Shown here: in pieces, positions 1-5,784 of the stretch
How the letters are laid out: every line of letters begins with the position of its first letter
Position numbering within the stretch: the stretch's first letter is position 1
Source: Candidatus Bipolaricaulota bacterium
GTDB taxonomy: Bacteria > Bipolaricaulota > Bipolaricaulia > UBA7950 > UBA9294
Direction: 5' to 3'
Assembly (NCBI GenBank): GCA_021163015.1
Contig: JAGGXO010000076.1
Coordinates: 1 to 7,041, forward strand
Length of the DNA: 7,041 nt
Position numbers and translations under genes: made by a program
The notes under the pieces: generated by a model
Seen by the model: the letters and a program-made list of their open reading frames with translations, nothing else
The model's database searches: none
Told to the model about the DNA's origin: nothing

Positions 1-1322
1 CCTGAGAGATCGCGCAAGCGCTTCATCACATCATCGCCGGAGAAGAGGAAGCGACCAAGCAGGCCGCGTGCTTGGCCGATCGTGAGATTGGAGCGCGCGA
101 GGATCATATCGATCACGCTTTCCCGCCCGTGCAGCCCCTCCTGCTTCTGGGTGTAGACGACCGGTCTCACCCCGTGGCCGAGTACGGCGCTCCCGCTGAT
201 AGGTTCTAGATCTCCCGTGATCGTCTTCAGCAGCGACGTCTTCCCGCATCCATTCTCCCCGATGATTGCGATCCTCTCGCCGCGGTCTACCACCAGATCG
301 GGGCAGGAGAAGAGCACGGAGTCATATCCAATCTGTAGGCCAGTCAATGTGAGAACCTTCTTTCCGCTTGCCGTGCCCAGTGGAATCCGAAGCGAGATAT
401 TGCGTGCTGTCCGCGGGCGCTCGACGAGCTTCTGCTCCAGATGGACGAGCTTCCGCTCGCGATCCTTCGCCTGGCGGTGTTTTTGGCCAGCGTGGTGACG
501 GTGGATGAAGTCCCTATACCGAGCGACGGTGGCTTGCTGCTCTTCATAGATCTGATGCCGCCGAGCGATTTGAGCATCGCGTTGCATGCGGGAGGCGGTG
601 TAGCCTCCACGGTAGGTGTTGATCTCGCCGAAGACGATCTCCCAAGTGCGATTGGTTATGTGATCAAGCAGATGTCGATCATGGGAGACGACGAGAAGCG
701 CACCCGGGAACTGCATAAGCTCCTCTTCCAACCAGTCGAGGGCAGCAAAGTCAAGGTGGTTTGTCGGCTCGTCCAGCATGAGGAGATCAGCTTTCTGCAC
801 AAGGACGCGTGCCAAAGCGGCGCGCGCCTCTTCCCCTCCGGATAGGAGGGAGACAGGTTTGTCGAATTCACTTGGCGTAAATCCCACGCCGGTGAGCACG
901 GAGCGGATACGCGCTTCGATCTCGTAACCTCCTTGGCGGGCGAACGCGTGCAGCAAGTCGTCGTAGCGGTGAAGGATCTGTGGATCGTTGACTGATGCCA
1001 TCTTCTCTTCCAGAACGCGCAGTTCTCGTTCCATGTTGATGAGGTCGGCGAACGGCAGACGCATCGCCTCGGCGAGGGTGGTTTCCTGCTCCAATCGCGC
1101 AAGCTGCGGCAGGTAGCCGACGCGCAGATCACGTGAGCGATGGATCGTCCCCCCAGAAGGCTCTTCCGTGCCGGCGATGATCGATAGGAGTGTTGACTTG
1201 CCGACCCCGTTGTCGCCTACGAGGGCGATCTTCTCTCCGCTGGCGACTGCCGCAGAGAACGGGGCGAACAATTCTTGCGCTCCGAATGACTTCGTTAGTT
1301 TATCTATCTGTAGAAGGGACAT
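1..1322 (-). CDS. ABC-F family ATPase (Uup/YdiF-like), C-terminus cut by window edge
   Basis: The 440 visible residues hold two ABC ATPase domains in one chain and no membrane segment, which is the ABC-F layout. Domain 1 has Walker A GDNGVGKST (36-44), signature LSGGE (160-164), Walker B with LDEPTNHLD (183-191) and the H-loop SHDR (213-216). A charged linker follows (about 240-320) with the motif AGQKHRQAKDRERK. Domain 2 has Walker A GENGCGKTS (355-363) and is cut at its signature (LSG at the edge). No separate Arm insertion is evident in domain 1, which argues against EttA. Family members bind the ribosomal E site and relieve stalled or drug-blocked translation; the exact role here cannot be told. 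The ATG at 1322 is chosen because MSLLQIDKLTKSFG is a normal ABC-F beginning and no in-frame start precedes it. No clear Shine-Dalgarno site is seen. The gene is divergent from amrS. The family call is sure; the subfamily is not. Confidence 0.95.
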   Translation of the reverse strand, partial: MSLLQIDKLTKSFGAQELFAPFSAAVASGEKIALVGDNGVGKSTLLSIIAGTEEPSGGTIHRSRDLRVGYLPQLARLEQETTLAEAMRLPFADLINMERELRVLEEKMASVNDPQILHRYDDLLHAFARQGGYEIEARIRSVLTGVGFTPSEFDKPVSLLSGGEEARAALARVLVQKADLLMLDEPTNHLDFAALDWLEEELMQFPGALLVVSHDRHLLDHITNRTWEIVFGEINTYRGGYTASRMQRDAQIARRHQIYEEQQATVARYRDFIHRHHAGQKHRQAKDRERKLVHLEQKLVERPRTARNISLRIPLGTASGKKVLTLTGLQIGYDSVLFSCPDLVVDRGERIAIIGENGCGKTSLLKTITGDLEPISGSAVLGHGVRPVVYTQKQEGLHGRESVIDMILARSNLTIGQARGLLGRFLFSGDDVMKRLRDLS

Positions 1323-1371
1323 GATCGGTTGATGGTACGAAACCGGAGGAGAAAGAAAAAGGGAGAGCGGG

Positions 1372-1403
1372 GAGATACTGAGACGCGGAGACACGGAGAC
1401 ATC
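1372..1403. repeat. Period-8 tandem array, GAGACACG type
   Basis: Four consecutive 8-bp units are visible: GAGATACT, GAGACGCG, GAGACACG, GAGACATC. GAGA begins every unit while the last four bases drift. It follows a purine-rich stretch (1345-1367) and lies in the upstream region of the ABC-F gene. It has no coding explanation. Confidence 0.8.
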
Positions 1404-1436
1404 AAATGTCCAGCCATGAAGTTAAAGGAACAAGTG

Positions 1437-1478
1437 CATCAACTATCAACTATCAGCCATCAGCTTACAGCTCAAAAC
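1437..1478. repeat. Degenerate heptad array, left arm (TATCAGC type)
   Basis: Six consecutive 7-bp units are visible: CATCAAC, TATCAAC, TATCAGC, CATCAGC, TTACAGC, TCAAAAC. Units drift but keep period 7. Positions 1450-1472 are an imperfect inverted match (18 of 23 bases) to 1521-1543 in the array to the right, so the pair can form a long stem. Confidence 0.85.
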
Positions 1479-1514
1479 TTGACATGTGACCACATTCCCT
1501 CTAGCTCTTGTTTT

Positions 1515-1545
1515 GCTGACAGCTGACAGCTGACAGCTGACAGCT
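1515..1545. repeat. Perfect heptad array, right arm (GCTGACA x 4.4)
   Basis: The 7-bp unit GCTGACA is repeated four times without error, followed by GCT. It is the inverted counterpart of the array at 1437-1478 and lies about 45 bp upstream of the amrS start. Being perfect, it is probably the most recently expanded array in the window and a likely site of copy-number variation between strains (inference). Confidence 0.95.
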
Positions 1546-1578
1546 CATTGCCGATTGCGTCAAACTGTGCTAGCATGT

Positions 1579-1589
1579 GGCGGTGATCC
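1579..1589 (+). promoter_or_regulatory. Extended Shine-Dalgarno site of amrS
   Basis: GGCGGTGATCC matches 10 of 11 bases of GGAGGTGATCC, the complement of the common bacterial 16S rRNA 3' tail. Its GGCGG core ends 6 nt before GTG 1590 and 9 nt before ATG 1593, so it supports either start. Confidence 0.65.
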
Positions 1590-2615
1590 GTGATGCATGA
1601 GGCGCTTCTCTACGAGAAGATTGGCGGTGGACGCGTGCGCTGTAACCTGTGCGCACATCGATGTGTGTTAGCCGCTGGGAAGCGAGGCCTGTGCAATGTG
1701 CGCGTGAATCGCGATGGCGTTCTCTACACCACTGTTTACGGACGCGTTGTGTCGCGCAGTGTAGATCCGATCGAGAAGAAACCTCTCTTTCACTTCCTTC
1801 CGGGAACGCGCGCCTATTCGATTGCCACCGTCGGGTGCAACTTCACCTGTCAGTTCTGCCAAAATCACAGCATCTCTCAATATCCGCGAGAGCAGGACGG
1901 GCGTGTCCTTGGGGAGGACGTCTCCCCGGAGGCGATAATCTTTCGCGCACGTGAGAGCGGATGCGAAACGATCGCCTACACCTATACCGAGCCGACGATC
2001 TTCTTCGAGTATGCGCTCGACATATCGCGGCTGGCACATGAAGAGGGATTGCGCAACGTCTTCGTCTCAAACGGCTACATGACGCCTGAAGCAGCCGATA
2101 TGATTATTCCCTACCTGGATGGGATCAATATCGATCTAAAGGGGATATCCAAGGAATTCTATCGTGATGTCGTTGGAGGGAACCTGCGGCCAGTACTCAA
2201 ATCTATCGAGCATTTCTCACGCGCGGGAGTGTGGACCGAGGTCACCACGCTCCTCATCCCGGGGATGAACGATAGCGCTGATGAATTGCGCTGGACCGCC
2301 GAGGCGATCTATGGAATATCGCCGCTCATTCCCTGGCATATTAGCCGTTTCTTTCCCGCCTATCGTATGACCGATATCCCACCAACGCCGTTTGAGAAGC
2401 TCGAAGAGGCGGAAAGGATCGGGCGCGAGGTAGGTCTGCGCTACGTGTACGTTGGGAACGTCCCCGGGCAAGGGGAAGATACTCGCTGTCCGGAGTGTGG
2501 TAAGGTGTTGATCAGGCGACGAGGATTCCTTGTGCGAGGGAACCTGTTGCGCGAGGGGCGTTGCCCAGAATGTGGCGCAAAGATCGACGGTGTCTGGCTG
2601 GACGCGGAAGAGTGA
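1590..2615 (+). CDS. amrS: AmrS-type radical SAM enzyme (AmmeMemoRadiSam system family, PflA-like)
   Basis: A 341-residue protein with all AmrS-family marks. An N-terminal cysteine group (C18, C21, C25, C35) is followed by the radical SAM [4Fe-4S] motif C83-x3-C87-x2-C90 in GCNFTCQFCQN. Next come YTYTEPTIFFEY (130-141) and a TIM-barrel core with INIDLKG (179-185). A C-terminal zinc-ribbon-like cysteine pair set (C300/C303 and C325/C328) closes the protein. The cluster is expected to cleave S-adenosylmethionine to a 5'-deoxyadenosyl radical in the cytosol; the natural substrate of the family is not settled as far as I know. The start is GTG 1590 or ATG 1593, and the latter (MHEALLYEK) fits relatives better. 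In many genomes it sits beside Memo-like and AMMECR1-like genes; neither is present here. It is divergent from the ABC-F gene and convergent with tsaE. The family call is firm; symbol by family similarity. Confidence 0.93.
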   Translation: MMHEALLYEKIGGGRVRCNLCAHRCVLAAGKRGLCNVRVNRDGVLYTTVYGRVVSRSVDPIEKKPLFHFLPGTRAYSIATVGCNFTCQFCQNHSISQYPREQDGRVLGEDVSPEAIIFRARESGCETIAYTYTEPTIFFEYALDISRLAHEEGLRNVFVSNGYMTPEAADMIIPYLDGINIDLKGISKEFYRDVVGGNLRPVLKSIEHFSRAGVWTEVTTLLIPGMNDSADELRWTAEAIYGISPLIPWHISRFFPAYRMTDIPPTPFEKLEEAERIGREVGLRYVYVGNVPGQGEDTRCPECGKVLIRRRGFLVRGNLLREGRCPECGAKIDGVWLDAEE

Positions 2616-2617
2616 GC

Positions 2618-2666
2618 GAACGCGGGACTCAGAACGCGGAATGCGGAGCTCGGAACGTTGAAGGGA
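2618..2666. repeat. Degenerate heptad array, GAACGCG type
   Basis: Seven consecutive 7-bp units begin three bases after the amrS stop codon: GAACGCG, GGACTCA, GAACGCG, GAATGCG, GAGCTCG, GAACGTT, GAAGGGA. The consensus GAACGCG is unrelated to the GCTGACA/TATCAGC units elsewhere in the window, but the period is the same. It lies in the 3' untranslated region of amrS. Confidence 0.8.
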
Positions 2667-2727
2667 AGGCTCATCTGGGGCTAGGGCGCCAAGGCCGTGT
2701 GCTTGTGTAGCGTGTGCAGCTTGCCTT

Positions 2728-2787
2728 CCCTGTGAAGTCTTACTTCACTGGGGCCTGTCACGTCTAGCGTGCGTCTAAACGTGACAG
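2728..2787. terminator. Two adjacent hairpins between convergent amrS and tsaE, candidate bidirectional terminator region
   Basis: Hairpin A (2728-2752) pairs CCC-T-GTGAAGT with ACTTCAC-T-GGG around a 3-nt loop: ten base pairs with one T-T mismatch. Hairpin B (2755-2787) pairs CTGTCACGT with ACGTGACAG, nine base pairs, and its 15-nt loop can add TAG/CTA pairs. They lie between two converging genes, where terminators are expected. Neither is followed by a T run on either strand, so classic Rho-independent termination is not shown. They could instead be mRNA 3'-end protecting stems or part of a small RNA. The 224-bp gap (2616-2839) otherwise holds the heptad array and no credible gene. Confidence 0.35.
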
Positions 2788-2839
2788 ATTAACTGCCACG
2801 CTGCAAGAAGCCGCAACGTTTGGGCCTTGCTCATCGAAG

Positions 2840-3262
2840 TCAGTTTCCAGAAATCTGCACTCGCCGTGCTTGGTCATCGAGCAGTTCGATCTTGATGATG
2901 ATGTCGCTCAGATCGACTATTCCTTCTACCCTAGATGGCCACTCCACCGCGGTGACTCCGCTTGTCGGTGGTAGGAGTTCGTCGAGTCCCACCTCCGCAA
3001 GCTCACCCAATGTCGTGACGCGGTATGCATCGATGTGGTGAAGCGGTATTCTCCCTTGATACTCGCGTGCCAGCAGGTAGCTCGGAGAGACCACAATATC
3101 GGTGACCAACAGCCCGCGGGCGAGACCCTTGATGAGGGTTGTCTTCCCCGATCCTAGCGGGCCGATGAGCGACACAACCATGCCATCTGCTATCGTTGGG
3201 GCAAGGTTTGCCCCGATCTCCTCCATCTCAGCCGCTGTGCGCGCGATGATCGTCTTGTTCAT
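2840..3262 (-). CDS. tsaE: TsaE, tRNA t6A37 biosynthesis ATPase
   Basis: A 140-residue P-loop ATPase of the usual TsaE length. Marks are Walker A GPLGSGKTT (34-42), SPSYLL (59-64, in place of the common SPTF-L), HHIDAYRV (75-82), EVGLDELL (90-97) and VEWPSR (107-112). In bacteria TsaE works with TsaB and TsaD in the cytosol to transfer threonylcarbamoyl onto A37 of ANN-decoding tRNAs; its ATPase activity resets the complex. The ATG at 3262 follows the TAG stop of pheT with no base between them. No Shine-Dalgarno site is visible inside the end of pheT, so translation probably depends on ribosomes finishing pheT. It is convergent with amrS. The partners tsaB, tsaD and tsaC are not in the window. 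Identification is firm from the motif set. Confidence 0.95.
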   Translation of the reverse strand: MNKTIIARTAAEMEEIGANLAPTIADGMVVSLIGPLGSGKTTLIKGLARGLLVTDIVVSPSYLLAREYQGRIPLHHIDAYRVTTLGELAEVGLDELLPPTSGVTAVEWPSRVEGIVDLSDIIIKIELLDDQARRVQISGN

Positions 3263-5650
3263 CTACGATCGCAGACTGACGCCTATCTTCGCCAGTTTCT
3301 TCTCGATTCGAGCGATTGCCTTTGCAACCTCTTCGTCGGTGAGGGTGCGATCACTTGCGCGCAGAGATACCTCGTAGGTCAGGCTGCGCTGTCCGGATTC
3401 CACCTGCTCCCCCTGGTACAGGTCGTACAGGAGAACCTGCTCGATCATCTTCTCCGAGCTGATCGTTTCTCGGATCGTTCGCTCGGGAAGGTCGATCGGT
3501 GCTAGGAGCGAAAGATCGCGCTTACTCATCGGGAAACGCGGCAATGGCACGAATGCAACATGCCCCTTGGCATGTGTGCGAGCCTTATCAAGGCAAGCCT
3601 TATCAAGATCAATCTCGAAGGCGATCACTCGCGGCTGAGCAGGCAGTGAAGCCGTGATCCGCGGGGCGATCTCTCCTAACAGGCCGATCTTCTCCTTTGC
3701 CGCGACGATCTCGCCCGATCGTCCGGGATGTAGGAAGGATACTTGCGAGGGCTCGATCTTCATCGGGACTTGAAGGGCAGTCAACAGGTTCGTGACTATT
3801 CCCTTTGCTGCCAACAGATCGACCTCGTCCTTTCCGCGCAAGGGGATGTTGGTGCGCCCGAACAGGACTCCGGCGAGCGATTCGCTCTCCCCTCGCGCTG
3901 CTGAGAAGATATGCCCTACCTCGAAGATCATTCCGCCATCGACCCGCTGGTTCAGATTTGACTCCACCACCGAGAGGAGTCCTGGCATGAGGCTCGCCCG
4001 CATGGATTTCTGGGTAGCGTTCATCGGGTTTCTCACGCTCACCAGGTCATCGCCAGGGATGCCCAGCGTCTCTCGCCAAGCAATCTTGTCGAACCCGTCT
4101 GTAATCACTTCATTCATCCCCAGGCCAATGAGAATGTCGCGTACACGATCCTTGTAGAGCTCCACAATGTCCTTCTTGCCCAGCTTCAACATTCCCCGTG
4201 GAGCGGTAGAAGGGAAACGATCGTAGCCGTATATGCGGCCAACCTCCTCGATCAGGTCAACCTCGCGCACGAGATCGCTGCGGTACCTCGGGATACTCAC
4301 GATCAGATCCTCCCCATCTGCTTTGGCCGTGAGCATAAGTCGTCCCAGTATTCGGGCAATCTCATGTTGACCAATTTCGATTCCAAGGAGCGACTTCACG
4401 TGTGCCGTGTGCAGATGAAGTTTTCTTTCCGCCAGCTTGCTCGGGGCAGAGTCGATGAACCCTTTGTGTACGTTGCAGCGTGATAGCTCTTGCAGCAGGT
4501 GGGCGGCGCGATCGGAGGCATCGATCACTCCTTGCGGATCAACTCGGCGCTCGAATCTCTGCGATGCTTCGCTGCGCAGCCCGAGCGCGCGAGAGGAGTG
4601 GCGGACTGTGTTTGAGTCAAACGCGGCCGATTCCAGGAGGACACGCCGCGTATCCGACCGGATCTCGCTTCGCTCACCCCCCATGATCCCGGCTACGGCC
4701 AGGCCACCCAACTCATCGGTGATCATCAAGACATCTTCTGTGAGGTCGTGCTCGACGTCGTCTAAGGTGCGGAATCTATCGCCAGTGCGCGCACGCCGGA
4801 TTGTGATTGTCCTGCCGATGCGATCAGCGTCGACTGGGTGCAGCGGCTGGCCCAGTTCGAGCATGACGTAGTTTGTAATATCGATTACATTCGCTAGTGG
4901 CCGCATCCCCGCCTTGATCAAGCGGTGTTGCAGGCGAAGGGGCGATGCAGCGATGTGCACCCCGCTCATCAAGCGACCGGTGTAGCGGGGAGTATCCTTT
5001 GCGTCCTCTACGACAACGGAGAAGCCCTCCTCCTCGATCGATGGCTCAACTTCCTTGATTGAGAGATCGAGTGGCCGGAGTTCCACGCCGGTGATCGCTG
5101 CCACTTCACGGGCAATCCCGTATATACCCATGCAATCGGGTCGGTTGGATGTCACCTTGATCTGGAGGACGTAGTCGTCGAATTCGAGTAGGTTGTTGAT
5201 GTCGGTTCCAATTGACAGATCAAGCGAGTCGTCGAAGTTCCAGATGCCATCGGACTTGCTCTCCAGGCCAAGCTCGGCCTTTGAGCAGATCATTCCGTGC
5301 GAAGTCACGCCCCGGAGCTTGCGCTCGCTGATCTTGAACCCTCCCGGTAGCTCACCACCAACGGTGATGACGGGAACGAGGTGTCCCTCGGCCACATTGC
5401 TGGCACCACAGATGACATCAACCTCTTCGCTCCCGATGTCCAGGTGGCAGAGAGAGAGATGATCGGAATTGGGGTGGGGAACGCTTCTTAGTACCTGCCC
5501 GACCACCGCCCCGCTCACAGGGGGGACGTAGGCTATCTCCTCTACCTCGAGGCCGGCGAGCGTAAGGCGCTCGGCGAGGCTGTTAATCCCCTCTTCTGTG
5601 ATCTCGATATCAACATACTCAGCGAGCCAGCGGCACGGAACCTTCATCAT
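3263..5650 (-). CDS. pheT: Phenylalanyl-tRNA synthetase beta subunit
   Basis: 795 residues from the first ATG, the usual full length of bacterial PheT. Domains in order: short N-terminal region (MKVPCRWLAEYVDI); tRNA-binding OB fold (about 44-150, with HPNSDHLSLC and VICGASNV); B3/B4 editing domain (about 215-385, with GQPLHPVDADRI and AGIMGGERSEI); B5 domain (about 405-480) with the magnesium-binding pattern D459-x5-D465-x2-E468-E469; inactive catalytic-like core (about 490-690); and the C-terminal FDX-ACB anticodon-binding domain (about 703-795, with FPMSKRDLSLL). With PheS it forms the (alpha-beta)2 enzyme that charges tRNA-Phe and edits Tyr-tRNA-Phe. Two ATGs are adjacent (5650 and 5647); the second is better spaced from GAGGTGA, giving 794 residues. 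It is the first gene of a pheT-tsaE unit. pheS is not beside it, unlike the common pheS-pheT order; the next gene upstream is a peptidase. Confidence 0.98.
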   Translation of the reverse strand: MMKVPCRWLAEYVDIEITEEGINSLAERLTLAGLEVEEIAYVPPVSGAVVGQVLRSVPHPNSDHLSLCHLDIGSEEVDVICGASNVAEGHLVPVITVGGELPGGFKISERKLRGVTSHGMICSKAELGLESKSDGIWNFDDSLDLSIGTDINNLLEFDDYVLQIKVTSNRPDCMGIYGIAREVAAITGVELRPLDLSIKEVEPSIEEEGFSVVVEDAKDTPRYTGRLMSGVHIAASPLRLQHRLIKAGMRPLANVIDITNYVMLELGQPLHPVDADRIGRTITIRRARTGDRFRTLDDVEHDLTEDVLMITDELGGLAVAGIMGGERSEIRSDTRRVLLESAAFDSNTVRHSSRALGLRSEASQRFERRVDPQGVIDASDRAAHLLQELSRCNVHKGFIDSAPSKLAERKLHLHTAHVKSLLGIEIGQHEIARILGRLMLTAKADGEDLIVSIPRYRSDLVREVDLIEEVGRIYGYDRFPSTAPRGMLKLGKKDIVELYKDRVRDILIGLGMNEVITDGFDKIAWRETLGIPGDDLVSVRNPMNATQKSMRASLMPGLLSVVESNLNQRVDGGMIFEVGHIFSAARGESESLAGVLFGRTNIPLRGKDEVDLLAAKGIVTNLLTALQVPMKIEPSQVSFLHPGRSGEIVAAKEKIGLLGEIAPRITASLPAQPRVIAFEIDLDKACLDKARTHAKGHVAFVPLPRFPMSKRDLSLLAPIDLPERTIRETISSEKMIEQVLLYDLYQGEQVESGQRSLTYEVSLRASDRTLTDEEVAKAIARIEKKLAKIGVSLRS

Positions 5651-5657
5651 TCACCTC
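5651..5657 (-). promoter_or_regulatory. Ribosome binding site of pheT, favours the second ATG
   Basis: On the minus strand GAGGTGA directly precedes ATGATG. From the GAGG core the distance is 3 nt to the first ATG (5650) and 6 nt to the second (5647). The second spacing is normal and yields MKVPCRWL, the typical PheT beginning, so 5647 is the likelier start. Confidence 0.7.
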
Positions 5658-5663
5658 ATTTGG

Positions 5664-5698
5664 TTATCAGTATTCAGCCTTCAGCTTACGGCTATCAG
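5664..5698. repeat. Degenerate heptad array, left arm (TATCAG type)
   Basis: Five consecutive 7-bp units: TTATCAG, TATTCAG, CCTTCAG, CTTACGG, CTATCAG. They lie in the leader or promoter region of pheT. Positions 5664-5686 match the reverse complement of 5749-5771 at 18 of 23 bases, so the two arms can pair. Unit type and arm arrangement repeat those at 1437-1545. Confidence 0.8.
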
Positions 5699-5748
5699 TA
5701 CCTTGCAGTTTGGCACTCCACCTGCACCGCGTTTGCTCCGATGCTTGT

Positions 5749-5776
5749 AGCTGAGAGCTGAACGCTGATAGCTTGC
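5749..5776. repeat. Degenerate heptad array, right arm (AGCTGAN type)
   Basis: Four consecutive 7-bp units: AGCTGAG, AGCTGAA, CGCTGAT, AGCTTGC. This is the inverted counterpart of 5664-5698. It ends 8 bp before the stop codon of the peptidase gene, so the two arms and their spacer fill nearly the whole 134-bp gap. I saw no convincing minus-strand promoter for pheT in this gap. Confidence 0.75.
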
Positions 5777-5784
5777 ACTACCTG

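Noticed and set aside
217..845. Plus-strand open frames opposite the ABC-F gene.
   Set aside because: They are antisense shadows; the minus-strand frame gives continuous, motif-complete ABC-F protein across the same bases.
656..1132. A minus-strand open frame of 158 codons inside the ABC-F gene.
   Set aside because: It lies in another frame of the same strand and encodes no recognisable motif, while the ABC-F frame runs unbroken from 1322 to the window edge.
1479..1507. Perfect -35-like TTGACA (1479-1484) in the spacer of the heptad element.
   Set aside because: At normal spacing the -10 position reads TAGCTC, a poor match, so only half a promoter is visible.
1329..1526. Small plus-strand frame of 65 codons across the divergent gap.
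   Set aside because: Its translation is mostly a read-out of the purine tract and the repeats, with no ribosome binding site or protein-like features.
1437..1545. CRISPR array.
   Set aside because: Units are 7 bp and directly adjacent, with no unique spacers; this is a short tandem repeat.
1548..1576. Possible sigma-70 promoter for amrS: TTGCCG (1548-1553), 17-nt spacer, TAGCAT (1571-1576).
   Set aside because: Each box matches only 4 of 6 consensus bases. The start would fall near 1583, inside the Shine-Dalgarno site, leaving almost no leader. Too weak to annotate.
2755..2787. Classic Rho-independent terminator.
   Set aside because: The stem is strong but no T run follows it on either strand, so it is kept only as a candidate terminator region.
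5651..5784. T-box or other riboswitch leader for pheT.
   Set aside because: The 134-bp gap is nearly filled by the heptad arms, and I found no T-box sequence or terminator-antiterminator pair.
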